A stretch of DNA of 16,871 nucleotides from Candidatus Cloacimonadota bacterium (GCA_016875595.1 VGPI01000018.1:1-16871), one strand, 5' to 3'. Counted from the first letter of the stretch, positions 8,143-16,460 are shown. The notes: generated from the sequence alone by a model not told the origin. Numbers and translations are program-made.

Positions 8143-8474
8143 TGATGTGTCGCCCTTACCGGGCTTTTTGTGGGAGAGATCATTTGAGGCGCAGGGGTTC
8201 CGCTTCGCTCCACACCCTGCCTAACATTGTGACGCCCCTCCGGGGCTTTGTCTGGTGTTTCGCCCTTGCCGGGCTCTTTTGGGGAGAATTCATTTGTGGT
8301 GTAGGGGTTTCGCTTCGCTCCACACCCTGCCTAACATTGTGACGCCCCTCCGGGGCTTTGTCTGGTGTTTCGCCCTTGCCGGGCTCTTTTGGGGAGAATT
8401 CATTTGTGGCGCAGGGGTTTCGCTTCGCTCCACACCCTGCCTAACATTGTGACGCCCCTACGGGGCTTTGTCTG
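8143..8474 (+). repeat. 110-base tandem palindromic-repeat array, about three units
   Basis: Units at 8231-8340 and 8341-8450 are the same length and differ at only two positions (108/110). A diverged partial unit (8143-8230) keeps the same register, and a 24-base partial copy (8451-8474) ends the array. Each unit holds a GCCCC-TCC-GGGGC hairpin followed by TTTG, a second stem (GCCCTTGCCGGGC) followed by CTCTTTT, and a block GTTTCGCTTCGCTCCACACC flanked by GCAGGG/CCCTGC. The style (CGCCCTT..GGGC plus TTTCGCTTCGCT) resembles palindromic extragenic repeats I recall from other environmental genomes, which I cannot verify here. Some stems followed by T-rich tracts could act as weak terminators. 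There are no spacers, so it is not a CRISPR array. Confidence 0.85.
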
Positions 8475-8601
8475 ACACTCCCTATCGATGAATATGAATG
8501 CAAGTGATTGATCAGGTGAAGGTAATCCAGAGATTGATTTATCGGTTACCGATGTAAATGGCTCATTTTGTTAAGAAAATGAAAATGGAAGCAGATAACC
8601 C

Positions 8602-8626
8602 TTGACAACCAGGGCATCCCTATAAT
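8602..8626 (+). promoter_or_regulatory. Candidate promoter boxes of the metal-resistance operon
   Basis: A perfect TTGACA (8602-8607) and a perfect TATAAT (8621-8626) precede the repressor gene, but only 13 bases separate them instead of the usual 16-18. Either box may be used with a poorer partner, or the pair may be a weak, repressor-dependent promoter. A start site would fall in or next to the operator-like palindrome just downstream. Confidence 0.4.
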
Positions 8627-8646
8627 ACATGAACACATATTCATAT
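8627..8646 (+). promoter_or_regulatory. Probable operator of the ArsR/SmtB repressor
   Basis: The core TGAA (8630-8633), six bases, then TTCA (8640-8643) matches the TGAA-N6-TTCA core I know from SmtB/CzrA-type operators. The arms extend as ACATGAA/TTCATAT with one mismatch. It sits between the TATAAT box and the AGGAG ribosome site (8648-8652), where bound repressor would block transcription of its own operon; metal binding would release it. Confidence 0.65.
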
Positions 8647-8660
8647 AGGAGTAGAGTGCG

Positions 8661-9008
8661 ATGCTGGTATGTAATTGCAAACAAATATCATCGGATGATG
8701 TGACGCGGATGGTAAGCGGGATGCCGCCGGAAGTGGAGATTGACCGACTGGCGGAGTTCTTCAAGGTTTTTGGCGATCCCACCCGCTTGCGGATCATCTA
8801 TTATCTATCCTGCACGGAATTGTGCGTGCATGATCTTTCGGCTTTGGTGGGGATGCAGCAATCGGCGGTCTCGCATCAGCTGAAGATATTGCGGCTCAAC
8901 CGTTTGGTCAAGAGCCGCAAGGAAGGCACGATGGTTTTTTACTCGCTGGATGACCGGCATGTGGATGATCTGTATGCCACGGCACTGGCACACATCCGGG
9001 AGCAGTAA
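8661..9008 (+). CDS. ArsR/SmtB-family metal-sensing repressor, CadC-like
   Basis: The protein is 115 aa, a typical length for the family; the start at ATG 8661 has AGGAG 8 bases upstream. The winged-helix HTH runs from about 25 to 95 with the family strings FGDPTRLRIIYYL (37-49), ELCVHDLSALVGMQQSAVSHQLKILR (53-78, recognition helix about 66-78) and the wing RKEGTMVFYSL. Metal ligands can be placed against S. aureus CadC with a constant offset of three. The alpha-5 zinc site Asp101/His103/His114/Glu117 corresponds to D98, H100, H111 and E114, all present. At the alpha-3N site Cys7 corresponds to C4 and Cys58 to C55, Cys60 is replaced by H57, and a further Cys sits at position 6. It probably senses Zn, Cd or Pb and represses itself and the efflux ATPase one base downstream. 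The exact metal is not certain. Confidence 0.93.
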   Translation: MLVCNCKQISSDDVTRMVSGMPPEVEIDRLAEFFKVFGDPTRLRIIYYLSCTELCVHDLSALVGMQQSAVSHQLKILRLNRLVKSRKEGTMVFYSLDDRHVDDLYATALAHIREQ

Positions 9009-9009
9009 C

Positions 9010-11082
9010 ATGGTAAAAGAGAAGTATCGGGTCAATAATCTCGACTGTGCACACTGCAGCGCCAAGATCGAGGATGCGATCCAGAGCCATCCCTCGATCG
9101 AAAATGCACATCTGGATTTCACGAGGAAAGTGCTGACCATCAGTATGACGGCAAAAGACCAGGGATTGATCGAGGTATTGAATGCCCTGGCGGATCAGAT
9201 CGAACCGGGAGTGAAGTTTGAGAGCATTGACGTTGATGAGCATGCAAAGGACAATAACATAAAACATTGGTTACCTATCATTGGTGGAATACTTTTATTC
9301 ATTGTATCTTATATATTGACAATGGAGGCGATGGCTACATCTGTGCTGGCGATCACCTCTTTCCTGTTAGTGGGACACAGCGTGATCCTCACCTCCTTCA
9401 GAAAGCTGATCAGGAGGCAGTTTTTTGATGAGAATTGGCTGATGACGATCGCCACGACCGGTGCCATTATCTTAGGTGAATACACCGAGGCGATCGCCGT
9501 CATGCTGCTTTATGAGATCGGCAAATACTTTGAGCACAGAGCGATAAAGCGTTCACGGGAATCGATTGAAAAGACGCTGTCGCTCAGACCTGATTTTGCC
9601 CATGTCCTGAGAGGTGCGGAAGTGAGCGATACTCCTGTGGGCGAAGTGCTGGTGGGTGCGGTCATAGTGGTCAATCCGGGTGAGCGAATTCCGCTGGATG
9701 GCATTGTCCGCAAGGGTGAATCAACGGTGGATACGGCGATCATCACGGGTGAATCCGATCCGCGCTTGGTGAATAGAAGTTCCCTGGTCAATAGCGGTTT
9801 CATCAATCTGGATGGACGCTTGGAGATCGAAGTGACCGCCAGGGATGCCGATGGCACGGTGGCGAGGATCATGCGTTTGATCGAATCCGCCGCTCATCGC
9901 AAGAGCCGGACGGAGCAGTTTCTCACCCGCTTTGCCCGTTGGTACACGCCTTCCGTGGTTCTGGCAGCGGCGTTGATGGCATTTCTGCCCACGCTCCTTC
10001 TGGGTGCTGATCTGGGGATGTGGGTCAAGCGCGCCCTGGTCTTTTTGGTGGTTTCCTGCCCCTGTGCATTGGTCATATCCATACCTCTCACCTATTTCGC
10101 CGGCATCGGCTATGCCGCCAAGCAGGGTATTATCTTCAAGGGCAGCAACGTGTTGGACAACCTGCGCCGGGTGAAAACGCTGGTCTTTGACAAGACGGGT
10201 ACGCTGACCTCAGGGAAGCTCAAGGTTCAGCAAGTTCATCACACTGATCAGAGTTCCAAAGCGGAAATGCTGGAAGCGCTTTACGTCTGTGAGTATTCAT
10301 CCAATCATCCGGTAGCGCTGGCGATCAAGTCCTATCATCAGGGCAAGTTCGATCCCCGCCAGGTGGAGGCGTTCCGCGAGATCCCCGGACAGGGCATCGC
10401 CATGGCTTATGATGGAGACGATCTTGCCGTGGGTTCCTATGAATTCATGCGTTCGCTGGATATGGTCTTCGATCCCGTGGACAGCGATGAAACTGTCATT
10501 TACGTGATCAAGAACTATCAATACCTCGGCTTTGTGACCTTTAGCGATGAGATCAAAAGCGGGATGCCGGAGATGCTGAACCGGCTTCGTAACTTGGGTG
10601 TGGGCATGCAGGTGATGCTGAGTGGCGACCGCCGTCAAAAAGCGGAAAAGGTGGCAAAGGAGCTGGCTCTGGACAGCTTTGAAGCGGAACTGCTGCCGGA
10701 GGACAAGATCAACCGCTTTGAGCAGATAGCGGACAAAGCGCCGCGGATCGTGGCTTTTGCCGGTGATGGCTTGAATGATGCGCCGGTGATAGCGCGCTCG
10801 GACATCAGTTTTGCCATGGGCGAGATCGGTAATCAGGCATCGGTGGAATCGGCTGATATCGTGCTGTTGAACGACCGTCCGGATCAGTTTCTCAAGGCAT
10901 TTGAGATCTCACGGCTCAGTTACACAATTTTGGTGCAGAATGTGGTATTGGCACTGGGGATCAAGGCTTTGGTCATGGCGGGTGGTGCGATCGGGATCAG
11001 TGGCTTGTGGGAAGCGGTGATCGCCGACGTCGGAGTGACTATCCTCGCCGTCCTGAATGCCATGCGCCTCACGAGGTTGTAA
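9010..11082 (+). CDS. zntA: Zn/Cd/Pb-translocating P1B-type ATPase
   Basis: This inner-membrane efflux pump of 690 aa is driven by ATP hydrolysis. The start is ATG 9010, one base after the repressor stop, with GGGAG upstream; a longer frame from 8950 would overlap the repressor gene and is not needed. The N-terminal HMA domain has LDCAHCS (metal-binding C13 and C16). Membrane helices follow from about 86. TGES (246-249) is the phosphatase motif, CPC (350-352) the transmembrane metal site, DKTGT has the phosphorylated Asp at 394, NHP (432-434) is the nucleotide-binding His-Pro, and GDGLND is at 585-590. The last helix contains ADVGVTILAVLNAMRL, with Asp 673 in the position that marks Zn/Cd/Pb pumps (ZntA/CadA) rather than Cu pumps. 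The pairing with a CadC-like regulator supports this. Cobalt export is a less likely alternative. Confidence 0.95.
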   Translation: MVKEKYRVNNLDCAHCSAKIEDAIQSHPSIENAHLDFTRKVLTISMTAKDQGLIEVLNALADQIEPGVKFESIDVDEHAKDNNIKHWLPIIGGILLFIVSYILTMEAMATSVLAITSFLLVGHSVILTSFRKLIRRQFFDENWLMTIATTGAIILGEYTEAIAVMLLYEIGKYFEHRAIKRSRESIEKTLSLRPDFAHVLRGAEVSDTPVGEVLVGAVIVVNPGERIPLDGIVRKGESTVDTAIITGESDPRLVNRSSLVNSGFINLDGRLEIEVTARDADGTVARIMRLIESAAHRKSRTEQFLTRFARWYTPSVVLAAALMAFLPTLLLGADLGMWVKRALVFLVVSCPCALVISIPLTYFAGIGYAAKQGIIFKGSNVLDNLRRVKTLVFDKTGTLTSGKLKVQQVHHTDQSSKAEMLEALYVCEYSSNHPVALAIKSYHQGKFDPRQVEAFREIPGQGIAMAYDGDDLAVGSYEFMRSLDMVFDPVDSDETVIYVIKNYQYLGFVTFSDEIKSGMPEMLNRLRNLGVGMQVMLSGDRRQKAEKVAKELALDSFEAELLPEDKINRFEQIADKAPRIVAFAGDGLNDAPVIARSDISFAMGEIGNQASVESADIVLLNDRPDQFLKAFEISRLSYTILVQNVVLALGIKALVMAGGAIGISGLWEAVIADVGVTILAVLNAMRLTRL

Positions 11083-11153
11083 AGGCAATCTTGACAAATC
11101 AGCCGAGTTCAGAAATTAGTCCGAAAAACTATCAAAACAGATAAAAACAAGCA

Positions 11154-11185
11154 CCGGATGCCTGATGCACGGTATCCGGCAGGAG
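11154..11185 (+). promoter_or_regulatory. Hairpin adjoining the thrS ribosome-binding site
   Basis: CCGGAT (11154-11159) pairs with ATCCGG (11174-11179) over a 14-base loop, and the Shine-Dalgarno AGGAG follows two bases later (11181-11185), seven bases before the thrS ATG. The 110-base gap after the ATPase is too short for a T-box leader. A TTGACA at 11091-11096 could be a -35 box, but no clear -10 follows. Regulation of ThrS translation at this stem is possible but unproven. Confidence 0.35.
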
Positions 11186-11192
11186 ATATAGA

Positions 11193-13097
11193 ATGTCAGT
11201 AATGATCACACTTCCGGATGGTTCTCAACGCCAGTATCCGGCACCCGTCAGAGCCGATCAGGTGGCGCAGGATATCAGTCCGCGTCTGGCTGAGGCATCG
11301 ATCATCGCCGAGATCGACGGCGTCCTCAAAGACCTGGATCAGCTCATCGAGCATGATGCAGCCGTCCGCTTCCATACCTTTGATTCCGATGCGGGCAAGG
11401 ACGTCTATTGGCACAGCACCGCCCATCTGATGGCACAGGCGGTCAAACAGCTCTTTCCCCAAGTCAGGATCGCCATCGGACCCGCCATCGAGAACGGATT
11501 TTATTATGACTTTGACCGGGATGAGTCGTTCATCGATGAAGAGCTTGTCCTCATCGAGAACCGGATGAAGGAACTTACAGCCAGCGCTCTCCCCTATCAA
11601 CGCAAGGAATTGAGCAAAGCGGAAGCGGTGCAGAAATTCAGCGCCATGGATGAGACCTACAAGATCGAGATCCTCTCCGAGATCCCCGATGGAGACACCA
11701 TCTCCACCTATCAACAGGGCGATTTCATCGACCTCTGCCGCGGACCGCATATTCTGGATACAAGCAAAATTAAAGCATTCAAACTCCTCAAGACCTCCGG
11801 TGCCTATTGGCGTGGCGATGAGAAGAACAAGATGCTCAAACGAATATACGGCATCAGTTTCCCCAATAACAAACTGCTCAATGAATACCTGCGCTTTTTG
11901 GAAGAGGCGAAACTGAGAGACCATCGCAAGCTTGGTAAAGACCTTGACCTCTTTTCCATCAATGACGAGGTGGGACCAGGGCTGGTGCTCTGGCATCCCA
12001 ATGGTGCCATGATCCGCCATCTGATCGAGCAGTATTGGAAGGACGAACACATCCGTCATGGCTATAAACTGGTCTATACCCCTCATATCGGACGGGCGCA
12101 ATTGTGGCAGACCAGCGGTCACCTCGGCTATTACAAAGAAAGCATGTATGCCGCTATGGAAGTGGAAGGACAGGATTATTACATCAAACCGATGAACTGC
12201 CCCTTCCACCTCAGCGTCTATAAATCCAATCTGCATAGTTATCGTGATCTGCCTCTGCGCCTGGGTGAACTGGGCACCGTTTACCGCTATGAGCGATCGG
12301 GCGTTTTGCACGGTCTGATGCGGGTGCGTGGCTTCACTCAGGACGATGCGCATATCATCTGCACTCCCGAGCAATTGGACGATGAAGTGAATGATCTGAT
12401 CATCTTTGCCTTCGAGATGCTGAGGCACTTTGGCTTTGACAAGTTCCTGGTCTATCTTTCCACCATGCCCGATGCGGCGGTGGGCGATCCCAGGGACTGG
12501 GAGACCGCCACCGAGAGTTTGCGTCACGCACTGGAAAAGCTCGGCATCGAATATGAAGTGGACAAAGGCGGTGGCGCTTTCTACGGACCCAAGATCGATA
12601 TCAAGATCAAGGATGCGCTGAACCGTGCCTGGCAATGTACCACCATCCAGTTTGACTTCAATCTGCCGGAGCGTTTTGACATGACCTATATCGGGGCGGA
12701 TAATGCCCAACACAGGCCCTTCGTGATCCATCGCGCCATCCTTGGTTCTGTGGAGCGCTTCTTTGGCACTCTGCTGGAATTCCACGCCGGGAACCTGCCG
12801 CTCTGGCTCTGCCCGGTGCAATTGATGATCCTGCCCATTACCGACAGCCAGATCGATTATGCGAAGGACTTGCAAAAGCAATTCCTTGCCCGTGGCTGGC
12901 GTGCCGAATGTGACCTGCGCGGAGAGAAGATCGGCTATAAGATCAGAGAAGCCGAGCTGAAGAAGATCCCTTATATGTGCATCGTGGGCAAGAACGAAGC
13001 GGAAAGCGGGAACGTGACCCTGCGCCGTCATACCAGGGGCGACCTGGGTGTGATGAGCATCGCACAGGCAATGGAAATGATCCAAGCGGAGCTCTGA
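11193..13097 (+). CDS. thrS: Threonyl-tRNA synthetase
   Basis: This cytoplasmic class II synthetase charges tRNA-Thr. At 634 aa it is close to the E. coli enzyme (642). The start at ATG 11193 has AGGAG seven bases upstream. Domains in order: TGS (about 1-62), the editing domain with HSTAH (H74, H78) plus LCRGPH (C182, H186), then the catalytic core from about 245. The zinc ligands C336 (NCPFH), H387 and H513 (VIHRAILGS) are all present, as is the motif 2 Arg in VYRYERSG (365). The anticodon-binding domain occupies about 535-634 (CPVQLMILPI; CDLRGEKIGYKIREAE). The gene is complete and ordinary. kdsD starts three bases after its stop codon, suggesting one transcript. Confidence 0.98.
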   Translation: MSVMITLPDGSQRQYPAPVRADQVAQDISPRLAEASIIAEIDGVLKDLDQLIEHDAAVRFHTFDSDAGKDVYWHSTAHLMAQAVKQLFPQVRIAIGPAIENGFYYDFDRDESFIDEELVLIENRMKELTASALPYQRKELSKAEAVQKFSAMDETYKIEILSEIPDGDTISTYQQGDFIDLCRGPHILDTSKIKAFKLLKTSGAYWRGDEKNKMLKRIYGISFPNNKLLNEYLRFLEEAKLRDHRKLGKDLDLFSINDEVGPGLVLWHPNGAMIRHLIEQYWKDEHIRHGYKLVYTPHIGRAQLWQTSGHLGYYKESMYAAMEVEGQDYYIKPMNCPFHLSVYKSNLHSYRDLPLRLGELGTVYRYERSGVLHGLMRVRGFTQDDAHIICTPEQLDDEVNDLIIFAFEMLRHFGFDKFLVYLSTMPDAAVGDPRDWETATESLRHALEKLGIEYEVDKGGGAFYGPKIDIKIKDALNRAWQCTTIQFDFNLPERFDMTYIGADNAQHRPFVIHRAILGSVERFFGTLLEFHAGNLPLWLCPVQLMILPITDSQIDYAKDLQKQFLARGWRAECDLRGEKIGYKIREAELKKIPYMCIVGKNEAESGNVTLRRHTRGDLGVMSIAQAMEMIQAEL

Positions 13098-13099
13098 AG

Positions 13100-14071
13100 A
13101 TGAGCCGGATATCCGATATCATCAGACAGGAACTGGATCTGGAGGCAAAAGCCATCCTGCGCACCGCGGAAAACCTTGATGCGGATAGCGTGGAAGGGGC
13201 TTTTGGACTGATCATGTCCTGCCGGGGGAAAGTAGTCCTGACCGGCATGGGTAAGACCGGTATCATCGCCCGCAAGATCAGCGCCACGCTTGCCAGTACC
13301 GGCACCAATTCCATCTTTTTACATGCTGCGGAAGGGATCCATGGGGATTTGGGTATGCTCTCCGCTGACGATGTAGTGATCGCCATCTCCAATAGCGGTT
13401 CCACGGCTGAACTGCTCTCGATCATTCCCTATATCAAGTTCATGCAGATCCCTTTGATCGCCTTGACCGGCAATCCGGAATCACCTTTGGCACAGCATGC
13501 CGATTGCGTGTTGGATTGCTCCGTGCCGTTAGAATATGAACCCTTCGGACTGGTGCCGACTGCCAGCACGACCGTCGCTCTGGCTCTGGGTGATGCCCTG
13601 GCAATCGCATTGCTACGGGAAAAGGGCTTTACCGCCACGGACTTTGCCAGGTTCCATCCTGGCGGGACGATCGGGAAACGATTGCTCTTGAGGGTGTCCG
13701 ATCTCATGCACAGCGGAGAAGCGTTGCCGGTGGTCTCCGAAGATACGATCATGAGCGAAGTGATCATGGAAATGACTTCCAAAAAACTCGGCTGCACGGC
13801 GGTGATCGATCATAAGGGCATCCTGACCGGTATCATCACTGACGGTGACCTCAGACGCCATCTCCAGGAAAAACAGCATAGGATAATGGATTGCAGCGCA
13901 AGCCAGTGCATGACCCATGACCCGAAAGCATCAACGCCGGATGAACTGGCGGTGAATGCCATCAACCTGATGGAGACCTACAAGATCACCATGCTGCCGG
14001 TGGTGGATAAACAGCACCGACCAGTGGGTATGCTGCATATGCACGATATGATCAGAGCGGGAGTCATCTGA
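13100..14071 (+). CDS. kdsD: Arabinose-5-phosphate isomerase (KpsF/GutQ family)
   Basis: KdsD converts ribulose 5-phosphate to arabinose 5-phosphate, the first committed precursor of Kdo for LPS. The product is 323 aa, matching the usual 320-330. I chose ATG 13100 because GGAG lies about 8 bases upstream and MSRISDIIRQEL starts the family's N-terminal helix; the frame extends to 12977 but that part overlaps thrS. The SIS domain (about 40-170) shows GMGKTGIIARKI (with Lys 59), HAAEGIHGDLG and SNSGSTAE. DFARFHPGGTIGKRLL (181-196, His 186) is the conserved post-SIS motif of this family. Two CBS domains follow (about 200-255 and 265-320). The reading fits the presence of waaA in the window. The gene could instead serve a capsule or sugar-alcohol pathway (KpsF, GutQ), which sequence alone does not separate. 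Confidence 0.95.
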   Translation: MSRISDIIRQELDLEAKAILRTAENLDADSVEGAFGLIMSCRGKVVLTGMGKTGIIARKISATLASTGTNSIFLHAAEGIHGDLGMLSADDVVIAISNSGSTAELLSIIPYIKFMQIPLIALTGNPESPLAQHADCVLDCSVPLEYEPFGLVPTASTTVALALGDALAIALLREKGFTATDFARFHPGGTIGKRLLLRVSDLMHSGEALPVVSEDTIMSEVIMEMTSKKLGCTAVIDHKGILTGIITDGDLRRHLQEKQHRIMDCSASQCMTHDPKASTPDELAVNAINLMETYKITMLPVVDKQHRPVGMLHMHDMIRAGVI

Positions 14072-14255
14072 CCTCAGCGCTCTGAACCCTCTCCCCTACC
14101 TTGCTTCAGGATACTATCCTTCTGTAAGTTTCACCCTACATTGAGCGTATGAAGTACGGTCATTATACGAGTATCTTGTCGTCAACAGAAAGGACTGAAG
14201 GAAGAGATGGTTATTGAGTGGTCGAAGACATATACCATTCTAAAGACATATGATA

Positions 14256-15251
14256 CTATTTAATTAGCATGAGGTCACGGGGCTTTGCGTCATCATACCC
14301 ACGCTGTTTTATGATGTATAGTCTGGATGCTAATTCGTTGCCCAGGGAATCGGTCAGGTTCCACCGGCATTTTCCTAATTCGTCCAGGGAGAGGGTCTGC
14401 ACCCGCTGTCCCTTGAGGTTGTAATTGTCTATGATCGTTGGCTGTTTGGCAGATGACTCGATGGTGATCAACTGTCCCTACTGAACAGGATTGGGGTAGA
14501 TCAGAAGATCGGTGGAAAGAATGTCCGCCACCTCATCTGATACTGATGTGGAAATACCGACATGATATGAATAGATCACCTGATTGTTGATAATATGGAG
14601 CAGGTCGTTCTGAGTAAAAGCTCTGCACCCATATTGAGTAGTCGTAGGAGCGGGAAAGTAAAACCCGTGGACAGCAGGAAAGTCATGTGTCCATAGAGCA
14701 AGAATGACGATGGAATCGGGCAGACGGACACTCATGGTCGTAATCTCAAAGGAATTGGGTCTAATTACCGGATTATGACTCCCAAAACCAAAGCTATTAA
14801 CCTCCTGAGGATGCTGTTCCAGCGGAGCATAATTACAATACATGAAAGATCCACCTATCAGCGAATTGGTGAATATCCTTAGAATACGGTCATGTCCAAA
14901 CGATGAAATCTGAGTTAGTAAGTCATATTCCGAGTACGGTGAATCAAGGCTGTAGTAATGTAAAGAATCAGGTTCTAGATATGTTCATTCTAGCTAACCA
15001 TCTTGATAGCTAATCGTAGGATTGGGTATGTACCATCTACTAAACACTTTTTGGGGATTCTCGCCAGACTCCTTAACCAATGTACTATTTATCAAGAAGA
15101 AGTCCATCGATGATTGCGTAGTAATATGATTGCCTATAGAATCAAACAAAAACCATATCCCTGGCTCTACCCCTCCTACTACATCTTTTGCATAAATGAA
15201 GGGGCTCTCCGGTAGATAAGCAGTTCTTTTCATTCTGTTTGAGTTCATCAT
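14256..15251 (-). pseudogene. Decayed surface protein with T9SS-type C-terminus, three in-frame stops
   Basis: One reading frame runs from ATG 15251 (GAGG five bases upstream) to the stop at 14256, and coding-like sequence is found throughout. It is broken by TAG at 14994-14996, TGA at 14985-14987 and TAG at 14478-14480, without any frame change. Sequence between the stops still reads as protein (for example PDSLHYYSLDSPYSEYDLL). The last part is the same sorting domain as in the two large genes: LLIYPNP, then the stop, then YNLKGQRVQTL, NELASRLYIIK and the basic end LMLIK. In this copy ASGLYI-type residues read ASRLYI, also a sign of decay. There is no signal peptide at 15251, so the original 5' end is probably gone. 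A frame stop at 15267-15269 lies just upstream. Stop-codon readthrough is the alternative, but there is no sign of it in the neighbouring genes. Confidence 0.85.
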
Positions 15252-15283
15252 ATTTACCTCGTTTGTTCATATCTTATCTTTTC

Positions 15284-15490
15284 ATGACAAGCTCATTCCT
15301 GCGCTCATTTATTTTCCTCGCCGTATTTGTGTCAGTGTTTTTCAAACATCACTATCCAATTTTTTCTGCAGATAGTTTATTCCTTGTTCCACAATGCTTT
15401 CATGGTTTTGATTATAAGACAGAACGTGAATATCGGTTTGGATTATATCAGATTAAATCCGGCTCCTTCTCAAAGGGTGTTGTAAAATAG
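15284..15490 (+). CDS. Possible small exported protein, doubtful
   Basis: A 68-codon frame from ATG 15284 encodes MTSSFLRSFIFLAVFVSVFF followed by a polar tail ending SKGVVK. The hydrophobic start looks like a signal peptide or single membrane segment. It overlaps no real gene and lies between a pseudogene and the thioredoxin-like gene. There is no Shine-Dalgarno, no recognised domain and the DNA is AT-rich, where hydrophobic frames arise by chance. I list it mainly to account for this 250-base gap. Confidence 0.15.
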   Translation: MTSSFLRSFIFLAVFVSVFFKHHYPIFSADSLFLVPQCFHGFDYKTEREYRFGLYQIKSGSFSKGVVK

Positions 15491-15503
15491 AGCGGGTGCT
15501 TTA

Positions 15504-16460
15504 TCACTTTTCCTGTTCCAAAAGGAATTGCGTCCAGTAGGTCAGATTATCCGCCAGATTATCATCAAACCCGTTTTCTTCAAAGCGGATGAAGCCCTCA
15601 CGGTCAATCACGGCGAGATGTGGTATGCCTTCCACGCCATAAGCGGTGGCGAGTTTGTCATAGCCATACAGCAACTTCATCGCGAAGTTGCTTTCCTGGA
15701 AGTATGCCAGTGCTTTGTCGGTATCGGTTTCCCAGACATTGATGGAGATGACCACTACTCCTTCCGGCATTTGTTTTTGCATCCATTGATTGAGGACCGG
15801 CATCAAACGGCGGCAGGGACCACACCAGGTAGCCCAGAAATCGAGGATCACGATCTTGCCTCTCAGATCGGTAAGTTTGACCATACTACCTTCCGGATTG
15901 GGCAGTTCCCATTCGGGAGCGCGTTTTCTCATAACTTTGGAAAGGACTCTGGCTTTGCGGGCTGGTTCTTCATTATCCCATTTCAGTTTGGCTTCATAAA
16001 GCAGCCGCACCCAGCGCTGATTTCTTGCCAGTGGCAGCCATTCGTGGGTGGAATCCAGAGTGCGATAATTCACCACCCCATGCCTGTACATTTCCTCGAT
16101 TAGGTCGATAGCGGCAGTGAGATCATCTTGCTTGATCAGCATGGATACCAAGGGTCGATAGGTAGTAGGGTCGGTGGCAAGTTCGGGATGGTCGCGATAG
16201 AGCGTTTCCAACGCTTTCCAGTCCTCAATCTTCAGTAACAGCGGAGCGAGATTGGAGGCATATATGATCAAGCTGTCCACCGGTGCGATATCTCCAGAGG
16301 CGATGGCATTGGAGATCAGCAGCGGCAGGTGTTTTTTAACAGGTGCCAGCCGGCCGGTCTTTTCGGCAAAACGCACCAGCGTGGCATATTCCAGCCAGGG
16401 ACGATCAAGCGCATCCGGTATCATCAAATAGCGTTCAGCCGCTTCATAATCTCCATTCAC
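15504..16460 (-). CDS. TlpA/ResA-like thioredoxin protein with helical N-terminal region
   Basis: The visible frame has 318 codons and would start with GTG at 16460, but that start is probably an artefact of a frameshift (see the adjoining entry). Residues of about 1-160 are helical and TPR-like (GDYEAAERYL, WKALETLY, LTAAIDLIEEMY). Residues of about 180-318 form a thioredoxin domain of the TlpA/AhpC-TSA type: APEWELPNPEG, VKLTDLRGKIVILDFWATWC, the redox motif WCGPC (212-216) and the cis-proline in GIPHLAVIDREG (Pro 280). Proteins of this family usually reduce or shuffle disulfides outside the cytoplasm. The exporting signal, if any, would be in the missing 5' part. Neighbours give no hint of substrate. 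If the frameshift is real, the product is probably not made in full. Confidence 0.85.
   Translation of the reverse strand: MNGDYEAAERYLMIPDALDRPWLEYATLVRFAEKTGRLAPVKKHLPLLISNAIASGDIAPVDSLIIYASNLAPLLLKIEDWKALETLYRDHPELATDPTTYRPLVSMLIKQDDLTAAIDLIEEMYRHGVVNYRTLDSTHEWLPLARNQRWVRLLYEAKLKWDNEEPARKARVLSKVMRKRAPEWELPNPEGSMVKLTDLRGKIVILDFWATWCGPCRRLMPVLNQWMQKQMPEGVVVISINVWETDTDKALAYFQESNFAMKLLYGYDKLATAYGVEGIPHLAVIDREGFIRFEENGFDDNLADNLTYWTQFLLEQEK

Noticed and set aside
8142..8452. Overlapping plus-strand frames encoding repetitive peptides (SLRSTPCLTL type)
   Set aside because: They are translations of the 110-base palindromic repeat, with no ribosome sites; the repetition comes from the DNA repeat.
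8143..8474. CRISPR array
   Set aside because: Units are 110 bases long and joined directly, with no variable spacers and no cas genes nearby.
8950..9009. Longer N-terminus for the metal ATPase
   Set aside because: It would overlap the repressor gene, while ATG 9010 directly precedes the HMA domain and has a ribosome site.
11196..13085. A 629-codon open frame on the minus strand, opposite thrS over almost its whole length
   Set aside because: ThrS on the plus strand has every expected motif and a good ribosome site. The antisense frame has no recognisable domain, and such long shadows arise from codon bias in GC-rich genes.
12977..13099. Longer N-terminus for the KdsD-type isomerase
   Set aside because: The extra 41 codons overlap thrS out of frame and have no similarity to the family; ATG 13100 has a suitable ribosome site.
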